DNA of 64,000 nt from Pythium myriotylum. Its lineage: Eukaryota > Oomycota > Peronosporomycetes > Pythiales > Pythiaceae. A model generated the notes under the pieces. That model did not search any database. It saw only the letters and a program-made list of their open reading frames with translations, and was not told the origin of the DNA. Position numbers and translations under genes: made by a program. The stretch covers positions 806,001 through 870,000 of the forward strand of contig JALJCQ010000009.1 in NCBI GenBank assembly GCA_023091665.1, given 5' to 3'. Each line of letters opens with the position of its first letter. Positions within the stretch are counted from its first letter, which is position 1. This document shows positions 45,477-55,333 of the stretch, one piece after another.

Positions 45477-45550
45477 CGCGACGGCTTGGTCAATTGATCA
45501 CTGAGCTCGACGTACGCACATACACCAGGGATGATGCCCTCTCCCTCCCC

Positions 45551-45552
<2 letters not shown>

Positions 45553-45590
<38 letters not shown>
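45553..45590. repeat. (CT)n microsatellite
   Basis: Uninterrupted CT dinucleotide run of about 38 bp in the 5' flank of GT60 copy 3, seen as GA on the transcribed strand's complement. Length polymorphism between strains is likely. Confidence 0.95.
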
Positions 45591-45592
<2 letters not shown>

Positions 45593-46239
45593 GCGCAGCC
45601 GTTTCAGAAAGCGTGTTGGTACAGAGAGGAAACGACGTTGAAGAGACTGAACTGACTGGCAACGGCTGGGACGATGGGCTCAGATCCGTGAAGCCGTGCA
45701 GAAAAGTCAGTCTCTTGCTGATACAATGGGATCGTTAGCCGGGAATTCGCAGGCTGCGATGGTGTGGGTGGTGTGGTTTCAGTTGCTACTGACAAGTGAG
45801 CCATTTGTTACCATGTCGCAATCGGCTCATCCCCAATGAGATGTGTGAGATTGGTCGGGAGAGGCATCCACCAAGCAGATGGTGGTCAGTTGAGACCGGT
45901 AAAACTCACCTCTCGCCAGTACAAGTGGGCAGTAGGCACTCGACCATATGACCCAGGCGTGCAGTTCAGTCGAGATTAGAGCCAACCAATTTTCGATCGT
46001 GTCCCCGAGAAGTACACTCTGCCCGGTGCACTCTCAAACACCGTGTTGACGTACAGAGATTCACCCACTTTCACTGTATTGACGTTACAGTACCACGACC
46101 TACGGCTCTATCAAAGACGAAATCAATTCAGTGAGTGGAGTCAGCTCTCGAGTGAACGGGCGAGCTTCTCCACACGGCGAACTCGTTGAGAGCATCCAAA
46201 GCCCTTCCCCGCAATCAGCGAGACTGTCTCAGGCAATGC

Positions 46240-46622
46240 AGTGAAGTCATGCGGGGAATCGTAGATATCCAACTCCTATGGCCGCACGTGAGTACGTTCT
46301 CACCAAAGCTTTCAAGTGCGAAAGAAAGTAGCCAAGCTTCGCTCCCTGAATGGACACGGGGGAAAGATCGCGCACGTCAGAGATCAGGTGGCGCGTCCCC
46401 GCCATTTGTTTCGCCCCCTGTTGTCTGGGTGAGCGTCCCAAACATGCCCTCGCACTCTGGTAGTCGCTCACCAGGGAGTAGAGCGTTCTTCCAGACGTCA
46501 TACTCCACCTCCGTATCCGAGAATGGACATGGGAGCTTCGCAGATCGACCGATCTTCATTTCTAAACCGTAGCAGCGTCGACATCGAAAGCCCACCAACC
46601 GCGCTGCCACCCGTGACAATCA
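46240..46622 (-). pseudogene. Decayed FAD-dependent monooxygenase fragment (tentative)
   Basis: The minus strand reads MIVTGGSAVGGLSMSTLLR, then ICEAPMSILGYGGGV and a stop. This resembles the dinucleotide-binding start of GGS-type FAD monooxygenases, in which a GGSxxGL motif is followed by an acidic strand end and a GxGGGI-like turn. In another frame, NALLPGERL follows at the spacing where such enzymes have an LLPGERL segment. Further downstream the frames are broken by several stops. No intact enzyme can be made. The match is by eye and short; chance similarity is not excluded. Confidence 0.35.
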
Positions 46623-47324
46623 TGGGGTTGGGCGGCTCTTTTCCGTGGTGACGAGGTGCTTGTACATGGCGTGGTAGCTGGGAATTTGAAGCGATGGCTA
46701 GGAGAGAATTCCTCTTAATTTGAGCTCTTCGCTGCGTATTGAGGAGGGGAGTCGTTAGCGATAGACAGACAGCCTGTCGTGTCTCTATCAGTTTTGTACT
46801 GGTAATCACCGTGAATCACATCGAAGATGCCAGTTTCTCGCTGAACTGATCGCGTCGATCTACATGACTTGAGGCCCAAATGCGGTGCACAGGTCATAGC
46901 TCTTCGCGTCACTGGTTTTTCGTCGCGAACACAGGAAGCGATGCAGTTTCGAAAGAAATTGCAATGCAGCGGCAGTGATTCATGCCTCAGACTGGGTGAC
47001 TGAACCTGTCCTTTGGGGGTCAGACTACTGGTCCACGCAATGGAGGTTGAAGTATGTGCGATTCATAGGCGAGAGGCAAGCTGTCCCTGTGAACGACAAT
47101 GCTGTCTTCGACCCAATTGAATGTGGAGTTGTGGGAGAGAATTTTCGAATCAACTCCTTTTCGGTCTTCTCTTCAAGTTGAGGACGATCAGACATCATGG
47201 TCTGATACACGATACACGTGATGCGTCAACTTTTTAGTGATGTGATGTGTCGCGTGACACCTGTCGTGCCACTTTCAGGGGCAAGATTCGAATATATCCA
47301 GAAGAAATAATTCATCCACCTCAA

Positions 47325-48617
47325 TTATTTTTGATATGGTACGAGTTCGAGTTCGCGGCAATTGTCGAACTGGTCGTACTTGGTCTTGTTAAACTTGGCC
47401 ATGGGATCAATACCGGAGAACTTGACATACTGCTCGAAGGTCCGTTTCTTGCCGAGCCCGTACTTGTCCAGATCCGTGTGGTCAAAGTCGTCCTGGGACA
47501 CAGGCAAGCCCATCATGAACCGCGAGCGGCGGCGAGACTTCATGAGCATATGATACCGCTCGCCCCAGTCTCGTTCCCAGATCTTGCTTCGAGTTTCAAA
47601 CCAATGGAAGACGATATCGATGGCCGGCGCGTAAAAGTCGTATCCGTGGGTCCACAGCCGAGCAGCTCGAGCGTACTCTTCGCCGTAGAAGAGGATCGGC
47701 GTGTACGGGTCGTTGGGCACTTCCTTGTAGGACTTGCACGTGCCAAAGTTGAAACCACCGGCGAACTGTGCATGGAGCCGTGGCTTGGACTGCGGTGTGC
47801 GATCGATCCAGAGCACGCCGATGAACTGGACCATGTTGTCGAAATCACTCGATTCGATTCGGGCGCTACACATGAGCCCCATCTTGTTGTCCTTGGAGTG
47901 GTCTGTGAGGAACTCGGTCGATTTCGGGTACACCGTGAGGATCGCGTTCTCATTCTCGATCGACTCCCAGTGGGTCACGAGCTTCTCGTCCCAGCCCTTG
48001 ACAAACACAATATGCGAGTCGAGCCCGAGGCAAAAGTCCTCATCTCCCAACGCCTTCTCGGTCATGTACCGTGCGACCGTCGGCCCCTACAAGAACATGC
48101 CAACAGTCAGTTCCCTCGTATGAATCATCACCTCCACCCGACATACCTTGGCGTCCTTTGCGTCCACTTTACTCGATACGATCTGCGCTCGCCGGCACTT
48201 CCTTTCGCCGACAAGCTGGCAGTAGGCGTCGACGCACTGCATCTCGCCCTCGGCCTCGTAGATCTGGTCGTGCACGCTCACCTTGAGCAGCTCGGGCGCG
48301 ACCGCGTTCTCAAACATGGACTTGAGCGTCTCGCCGCAGCGCTTCCAGTCGCGAAAGTTGACCAGAAACACCATGGTCTTGCGTCCTTGGAGCGCCGTCG
48401 TGGGCGCGGGCGTCTGTCTGGCCATGGGCGGCGGCGTGAGCGGCGGCGGCGACTGCGCGGCCTCTCGCGCCGCGCGGATGCGGTTGAGCACGGCGTGCTG
48501 CCGCGTGGAGACGGCGCGCGCCGCCGGCGTTGCCGGGAACTGGTAGTAGAGGAAGCCGCCGTAGAGCAGCAGCAGCAGCGCGACGGCCGTGAGCCGCGCG
48601 GGCCCGTGGCGCGTCAT
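47325..48617 (-). CDS. Membrane-anchored GT60-type GlcNAc-transferase, copy 4
   Basis: Two exons (48147-48617 and 47325-48086) are joined by intron 48087-48146, giving 410 residues. The anchor lies near residues 9-27 (LTAVALLLLLYGGFLYYQF). The stem is Pro/Ala-rich. The catalytic domain has FLVNFRDWKRCGETLKSMF, GPTVARYMTEK, CLGLDSHIVF, ILTVYPKS, FAGGFNFGTC, PNDPYTPILFYGEEYARAAR and YGLGKKRTFEQY. It groups with copies 5 and 6, sharing the LDSH, HGYDFYAP and GLPVS stretches, and differs from copies 2-3. Expected to be a Golgi enzyme that transfers GlcNAc or a related sugar. Only 288 bp separate its start from the stop of copy 5. Confidence 0.88.
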
Positions 48618-48905
48618 GGAGCCTCGCGTCTGTGTCGATGACGAGTGGCGTTCGTCTCACGGGAGTCCATGCTTCGCCCCCTCGACATTTGTCCAATCGT
48701 AATGACACATATTGGGAAAGGCGGTCCGGGAGCTCCCTCTCTATTACAATAATGGAAGGCTTCTATATCACGCGGCCACGTGACAGGGCAACGATCGGAT
48801 TGGCAACACAATTATTAATCCAATTATTTTTTTTGGAGGACGGGTCTCCAGGAAGGATGCCTGGGTAAATACGACGAAAAGCTCCGCAGGAAGAGCCCTG
48901 AACAC

Positions 48906-50261
48906 TTAGGTGAACGGCACGAACTCGAGGTCGTCGCAGTTGCGGAACTGCTCGTACTGGGTCTTGTTCTGCTTGGCGAGCGGGTCGATGCCCGAGAACT
49001 TGACAAACTGCTCGAACGTTCGCTTCGTGCCGAGCGCGTATTTGTCGAGATCCGTGTGGTCAAAGTCGTCGCTCGACACGGGCAGCCCCAGCACGTGCCG
49101 CATGCGGCGCTTGGAGCGCATCATCATTTGGTATCGCTCGGGCCAGTTCTCGTCCCAGATCTTGCCACGGGTCTCGTACCAGTGGTACACGACGTCGATG
49201 GATGGCGCGTAGAAGTCGTACCCGTGGGTCCATAGCCGCGCGGCGCGGTGGTACTCCTCGCCGTAGAAGAGAATGGGCGTGTACGGGTCGTTGGGCACCT
49301 CCTTGTACGAGCGGCAGTTTCCAAAGTTGAAACCACCGGCGAACTGGGCCATGAGCTTGGGCTTGGTCGCGTTGGCTTTCACGAACCAGTTGACGGCGAG
49401 GTACTGCACGACGGCGTCGAAGTCCTCCGACTCGATGCGCGCACCGCACATGAGCCCCATCTTGTGGTCCATCGAGTGGTCGACCAAGTACTCGGAGGAC
49501 TTGGGGTACATCGTAATGATCGCGTTCGGGTTCTCGATCGAGTCCCAGTGCTGGACCAGCTGCGTGTCCCACCCAGGCACGAAGATCATGTGCGAATCGA
49601 GTCCGAGGCAGAACTCCTCGTCACCGAGCGCCTGCTCCGTGATGTGGCGAGCAACCGTAGGGCCCTGCAAGTCCATTGCGTCGTTAGATTAGCATCCTCT
49701 CTCTCTCCATTATTGAGAATCTTCTAGGGCCCGTACCTTGGCGTCCTTGGCGTCGACTTTGGTCGAGACGATCTGCGCTCGTCGGCAATGGCGCTCTCCA
49801 ACACGCTGGCAGTAGGCGTCCACGCACTGGAGCTCGCCCTGCGCCTCGAGGATCTGGTCGTGGAGACTCACTTTGAGCAGCTCGGGCGCGGCCGCGTTCT
49901 CGAACATGGACTGCAGCGTCTCGCCGCAGCGCTTCGAGTCGCGGAAGTTGACGATAAACACCATGGTCTCGCGCCCTCGAATCACCGTCGTTGGCGCGGG
50001 CGTCGCCGCCTCTTCCATGCGGACCACAGGCGTCGCCGCCTCCTCTTCCACGCGCAGCATGGGCTCGTCGAGCGCCTGCACGTGGCTCAGCACGGCCTCG
50101 TTGGGCTGCGCGGGCCGGCGATCGTGGTCCGCCGGCGGCTCCTGCAGCGAGCGCCGCAGGTCCGAGAACTCGTAGGTCATGACGGCGACGTAGGCGAGCG
50201 CCGCGAGCAGCAGCGCGGCCGAGCGCACGCGGTGGTGGTCGGGGCGGTCGGTCGGTTTCAT
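48906..50261 (-). CDS. Membrane-anchored GT60-type GlcNAc-transferase, copy 5
   Basis: Two exons (49737-50261 and 48906-49664) are joined by intron 49665-49736, giving 427 residues. The anchor lies near residues 14-33 (AALLLAALAYVAVMTYEF). The stem has a duplicated acidic segment (VEEEAATP and MEEAATP). The catalytic domain shows FIVNFRDSKRCGETLQSMF, GPTVARHITEQ, CLGLDSHMIF and IITMYPKS; here Met-Tyr replaces the Val-Tyr of the other copies. Also present are FAGGFNFGNC and YGEEYHRAARLW. The YGLGKKRTFEQ segment of the other copies is YALGTKRTFEQ. No disabling change seen. Confidence 0.88.
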
Positions 50262-50478
50262 CGAATACTCGCGAGTGGGAAGAGTCGGGAATGAGCAAAA
50301 GAAAGAAAACGGATCGCGAGAGCCACGCAGAGCGCCCTGGGAGAGAGAGACATCTCCATTGGGTCCGAGGCCCAGAGATTCGTGGGTGCAGCTGAAACGA
50401 ATTTTTTCTGGATGCATGATATATGGAGGGGAGAGAAGAGGCAATTTAAGTGAATTATAATTGGGAGACGACGCACCC

Positions 50479-51780
50479 CTACGTCGAGAGGAACGGCACG
50501 AGCGCGAGGTCGCGGCAGTTGTCGAACTGCTCGATGACCTTGTCGTCGTACGGCGCGAGCGGGTCGATGCCCGAGAACTGCTTCCACTGCTCGAAAGTCC
50601 GTTTCTTGCCGAGCCCGTACTTGTCCAGATCCGTGTGGTCAAAGTCGTCCTGGGACACCGGCAAGCCCATCATGAACCGCGTGCGGCGCCGCGACTTCAT
50701 GAGCATCTGGTAGCGCTGGCTCCAGTCTTCGTCCCAGATCTTGGTGCGGGTCTCGTACCAGTGGTAGACAATGTCGACGGCCGGCGCGTAAAAGTCGTAC
50801 CCGTGGGTCCACAGCCGAGCAGCTCGCGCGTACTCTTCGCCGTAGAAGAGGATCGGCGTGTACGGGTCGTTGGGTACTTCCTTGTAGGACTTGCACGAGC
50901 CAAAGTTGAAGCCGCCGGCGAACTGCGAGTGGAGCAACGGCTTGGTCGTGTTGTCGCGGTCGAGCCACTTGACAGTGAGGTACTGGACCATGGCGTCGTC
51001 GCCGGCCGTCTCAATATGCGCACGGCACATGAGCCCCATCTTGTGGTCCATCGAGTGGTCCTTGGTGAGGTAGTCGAGCGACTTGGGGTACACCGTGAGG
51101 ATCGCGTTCTCGTTCTCGATCGAGTCCCAGTGGGTCACGAGCTTCTCGTCCCACTTGTCCACGAAGACCAAGTGCGAGTCGAGCCCGAGGCAAAAGTCCT
51201 CGTCGCCGATCGCCTTCTCCGTGATGTACCGCGCGACCGTCGGGCCCTAGCAATCGCATCATAGCACGTCAGCGTCGTCTCCATCGACCAGCTTCATAGC
51301 TCTTTTACATGGACTCACCCTGGCGTCCTTGGCGTGGACTTGGGTCGAGACGATCTGCGCGCGCCGGCACTTCTTCTCGCCCACGAGCTGGCAGTAGGCG
51401 TCCACGCACGGCAGCTCGCCGAGGTCGTCGCGGATCTGGTCGTGCACGCTCACCTTGAGCAGCTCGGGCGAGACCGAGTTGGCGAACATGGACTGCAGCG
51501 TCTCGCCGCAGCGCTTCGAGTCGAGAAAGTTGACGATGAAGACCAGCGTCCGGCGGCCGCGGAGCGCCGTCTTGGGCGCCGGCACGGGCGTCGCGACGAC
51601 GGGGCGCACGGCGCGCACGCGCTCCTGCGCGATGGCGCTCGGGATGCTGTTGGCCGCCGTGTCGGTCTGCTGCACGAACGAGTACTGGAAGCCCATGACG
51701 ACGACGTAGACGAGCAGGAGCAGCAGCAGCGCCACGAGGTCGAGGCGCTGGTCGCGCGAGAGCGGCAGCGAGGGCTTCAT
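50479..51780 (-). CDS. Membrane-anchored GT60-type GlcNAc-transferase, copy 6
   Basis: Two exons (51319-51780 and 50479-51246) are joined by intron 51247-51318, giving 409 residues. The anchor lies near residues 15-34 (LVALLLLLLVYVVVMGFQ). The core has FIVNFLDSKRCGETLQSMF; the Arg of the FRD segment in the other copies is Leu here. GPTVARYITEK, CLGLDSHLVF, ILTVYPKS, FAGGFNFGSC and YGLGKKRTFEQW are all present. The C-terminus is slightly longer (LVPFLST). The exon 1 splice follows AGG (Arg) instead of the usual AAG. It lies 217 bp from copy 5 and 454 bp from the next PLAC8 gene, all on the minus strand. Confidence 0.88.
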
Positions 51781-52234
51781 GGCGGTCGACGGGGAGGTCG
51801 AGGAGTGGCGACGGCGCTTGCGCGGCGCAGCGTGATGATGCGTCCAGTGAACCCACGTGGGTTACTGTCTCGAACCGCAACGGGAAGGAAGCGCATCTCC
51901 TTTCGCGGGACCGCGACCTTCAGAACTCGATGGCCGGAAGAGGCGCCAGCAACTGGACGGCGGGGGGGCATTTGTTGGGAGAGAGCACGCGATGCACTGG
52001 ACTCGGTGAGCTGAGTTGTGGGGGGCATCTTCGTCCCACACTGAAGTATGATAGGATGGTCATCATGACGAGGGGTCTGTGGACAGGGAGGGAGGTGACC
52101 GCTGGTGATGTGACGTCCACTAACTGCATTGCGAGCTTCCGACTCAAGACGGTGGTGTCATTATGTATCATACAGCAGTGAGGAGGTTCTCCGAGCAAAG
52201 ACGATCTCTACACTACGTGGCAGTCAAGGACGGC
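51781..52234. other. Intergenic region between GT60 copy 6 and PLAC8 copy D
   Basis: About 450 bp, no feature recognised. Confidence 0.45.
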
Positions 52235-52852
52235 TCAGTCGTAGGCCGGGAGCATGTCGGGCGGGCCGAAGTCGCACGAGCCGGGCTGGTAGCTCTGCAC
52301 GTGGGTCGCCATCTGCGCGATCGTGCAGCATGAGCACCACCAGACGCAGCAGTAGTCTCCGCAGCAGCTCCCCGGGATCTGGAAGCGCACGCGCACTTTG
52401 CTGCGAAGCTGCCAGATGAGAACGAGGTAGATGAGTGCGACGACCGAGAGGATCGCGTCGACGACCAAGTCGAACGGCGTGCTCGAGTCGCCGATGGAGA
52501 TCCTGACCGAGCTGCTGTCGTCGCTCCAGCTCGAAAAGATGGTCGAGTCGTCCTTCGACTTGACAGCCGTCGCGAACGAGATGCACGACAGGGCGATCGA
52601 GGCGACGTAGAGCACGAGGAATGAGATGAGCACGACGCTGTAGCGCGCCACGTTCATGCGGTGCGCGATCTGCGCGACCGAGATGAACGGCAGACACGTG
52701 GCCATGCAGCAATTGGGCACGATGTCAGTGCAGCAGCCGCAGATGTCCGCGCTCCAGGCGCCGACGCGGATGCCGTTGGCGTCGTGGGTGCGATGGTCGT
52801 CGACAAGAGGCGAGGCGTGGTAGGCAGTGGCCTTGGGCGTCTCGTCGGCCAT
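52235..52852 (-). CDS. PLAC8-family Cys-rich membrane protein (copy D)
   Basis: Intronless, 205 residues. It opens with HDANGIRVGAWSADICGCC, then PNCCMATCLPFISVAQI. Hydrophobic helices lie near residues 72-94 and 131-150, separated by a Ser/Asp-rich loop. The C-terminal Cys cluster is PGSCCGDYCCVWWCSCC followed by TIAQMATHVQSY and GSCDFGPPDMLPAYD. The CCGDYCCVWWCSCC string is identical in copy E (62881-63588). It sits between GT60 copy 6 and the broken phosphatase, so PLAC8 genes are interleaved with the glycosyltransferases. Confidence 0.9.
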   Translation of the reverse strand: MADETPKATAYHASPLVDDHRTHDANGIRVGAWSADICGCCTDIVPNCCMATCLPFISVAQIAHRMNVARYSVVLISFLVLYVASIALSCISFATAVKSKDDSTIFSSWSDDSSSVRISIGDSSTPFDLVVDAILSVVALIYLVLIWQLRSKVRVRFQIPGSCCGDYCCVWWCSCCTIAQMATHVQSYQPGSCDFGPPDMLPAYD

Positions 52853-53344
52853 GATTGGGACTTGAGCAGAGGAAGGAAGGATCGGAAGTGAGAAGGCAGC
52901 AACGCCCCACTCATCAGGAGGTCAGGAGCTCCTGAGAAGGGGACCTGGCTCCTTGGAAGCGTGTTAACTGCACTGGTGCAGGATGTAATCTCTTAGTGTG
53001 AGATGGGACTCCAAAAATTGGTATTATTTGGAACCTCTCGGTGGGTCCAGGAGGAACCCGGCTCGACGATGCGATAAATCCATCCGCGAGAGAAATGGCT
53101 GGTGTGTCCAACGTTCAACTGCCGCTCCTCCAAGCAGCCTCTTTCTCGCCAAGGCCAAGTGACTACAGCAGTTTAGAACGAAGTGAACCCAACATATCCC
53201 CATCTCGAAACGCTACTCCTCAAAGATCACTGGGTTGTGCCTCAGTCCACTCATCTCCGAGATAAGCAAACCCAGCCTTTGGTCGTTTGTTCTCTTGACG
53301 AAATAAATTGGCGAGTAGAGATTCTAGATTCAATCGGCTTGATT
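52853..53344. other. Intergenic region between PLAC8 copy D and the broken phosphatase
   Basis: About 490 bp. It contains the initiator-like element of PLAC8 copy D at 52877-52891. The phosphatase frame also continues past 53345 without family resemblance. Confidence 0.45.
52877..52891 (-). promoter_or_regulatory. Initiator-like element of PLAC8 copy D
   Basis: The minus strand reads TCACTTCCGATCCTT in a pyrimidine-rich context, 25-39 nt upstream of the ATG. Confidence 0.4.
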
Positions 53345-54799
53345 CAGCAAGCAGGCCTGGTCGAAGTCGTAGCTCGTGAGGTAGTAACTCCAGAGTTGCT
53401 CAACCTTCTCCAGTTCGCAGAAGATCTTGTTGTCGCAACCAGGAATCGCGGTGACTTCTTCATTCACGCGAATCTGGACAAAGTACGCAGGTGCACTAGC
53501 TTCGCCGCACGTGGCCTTGGCGGCCTACTTGTACAGGCCAAATTCCAGGTTCGCCATGAAAGGCTGGATGCGAGACGCTCGGAACTGGCGCGCATCGATC
53601 TGAGCTGGCGTGAAGCTCGCGAGAAGCGGCGTCTTGTCCGTGTAGCCCAACAGCGTCATCAACGGCGTCGTGGTTTCACCGTGAACGAAGCGGAAGTTGC
53701 CAACGATCGACGTCTTGTTCTGCGTGAAGTCCTTCATGTACTTGTAGATGTCCTTGAGGAGGACGGAGGAGATCTCGTAGCTGATCTTGGCACCGGCGGA
53801 GCTCTCGAGGAATGTATCGAGATCATCCGCAAACTCGAGGGATTTGATGAATTCCGGTGACAACAGCGAGCACCACTTGTCCTTGTCCTTTGAGAGAGCA
53901 ATATCGAAACCGCAGGCAGAGTATACGATTGCGAGGTCACTTGAGCTTAACTCCGCACCAGGTGGCAAATTGAGCGCAGCTCGCAGGGTCGCAAAGTTCT
54001 TCTGATAATCTGCTGAGTCCTTGTACTTGGTGGTCTCAATGTGCGCGACGTCGTTGTTGATGACGTCGTTCGAGTAGCGTGGGCAGAAGTCAAAGAAGCG
54101 TAGGTTTCGGTCCTACCGAGGCAGAAAGTCAGTAAGAAATCAGACTTCAGCACAATGACGAGCGAACATACATCATTCTTGGGATTCTGAGTGTACTTGA
54201 CGTCATTGGGGTTGGTGAAGAAGTTGGTCGCGAATCTGTCCGATGTAGTCGTCAGTTTTCTCGTTTCGAAGTCAATTGAAGTCAGTCGCTGCACACGTAA
54301 CTTACCCGGTGGCTGTATCCTTTGTACGGGGCTTGATGGTATGCTGAAGGATGAACCGGTCAGCGGAGTAGGCGGATGGAATAGCCTGGCCGACTCGCTG
54401 GCGAGCTCGTAGACCAAACGCCTTGGCTTCCTCGGTACCTGCGGGGGCAAGTGCTCCGTCCATTGTCACAGTGTGCGGTGGCTTGTAACCCCGCAGCCAT
54501 GTCGGAAGAACGTCATTGTACTTTGCTTGTAGCTTGTTCACGAAAGCGATGATATCTCCAGCGTTGCCTTTGGTTGGGTATCGCGTGGCGTGGCGAAGGA
54601 CGCTCTGCAGTTGAACGAGAGTATATTGCGAGGCTTCGTCATTCGTGAGTGTCTTGACGAAGGCAGGCACTCCAAGCGGGTCCGAGCTCTGATCCCAGTA
54701 CGGAGTCTTGGATGCAAGTGACGTGGTAAGATCGAAGGACCCTGACGCGTATACCGCCGTAACAAACGTCGGGAGTAGGAAGCCAAAACTGCGAACCAT
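53345..54799 (-). pseudogene. MINPP-type histidine phosphatase with premature stop and altered active site
   Basis: Exons 54306-54799, 54172-54235 and 53525-54112 are joined by introns 54236-54305 and 54113-54171, matching the exon layout of the intact paralogue at 56911-58391. A signal peptide begins MVRSFGFLLPTFVTAVYAS. The active-site motif is RHATRYP, with Ala for the Gly of RHGxRxP. The second motif is HGE, as in the paralogue. The frame hits TAG at 53525-53527, after which the same frame resumes the family C-terminus (YFVQIRVNEEVTAIPGC) to at least 53345. The truncated product would be 381 residues and lack the last conserved part. A block around 53581-53807 is almost identical to the paralogue while its flanks differ. 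Confidence 0.78.
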
Positions 54800-55333
54800 C
54801 CTGGAGGTATTGCACTTAAGAGCGGTCGTGTGAAAGCCAAAATATGGGCTTGACACCCGAGAAGGGCACATGCTTCGAATGGCAAGTCGCACACAAGCTG
54901 TAGATGCCTCCTCGTCTCGTATTGCCTCATCGCAACGCCATAAATCCCAGCGAGCTCCCAGCAAAAGCCTCTGCAGAGATCGACGCGAGTTGCGGACACG
55001 ATAACAAGCAATCATCACCTGGGATCCTTGGAGTTTCCTTCCCATCACGGGCTGAGATCAAGTGGAGCTGACGCACTTGAAGCTCAGAGAAATGATTCGC
55101 TTGATCAGTCGATGCGATTGTGGCCACGTGCGAGTTCCGAAACGATCCGCTTGGACATGCGTAACGGCAAAAAACTGCTGCACAACCTCGAGTAAAGGCA
55201 AGCTCAGTCTCACCGACAGCTCGCGGTTGGCCAAGTGTGGCTGCGAAAATGTGAAGAGAAGAGCTGTGGATTGAGCGTAGGATGGCACGGCTATCGTAGG
55301 AACTGCAATGTCGGCGAACCCAAATCGTCTTAG
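54800..55333. other. Intergenic region between broken phosphatase and GT60 copy 7
   Basis: About 530 bp, no feature recognised. Confidence 0.45.

Larger units (their letters stand above)
45477..47324. other. 1.85-kb region between GT60 copies 3 and 4
   Basis: No intact gene. It holds a (CT)n run at about 45553-45590 and a decayed flavoprotein-like fragment on the minus strand near 46240-46622. Otherwise no feature recognised. Confidence 0.5.

Noticed and set aside
47247..48641. 464-codon open frame antisense to GT60 copy 4
   Set aside because: It crosses the intron of copy 4 and reads as a shadow of both exons; similar shadows occur over copies 5 and 6.
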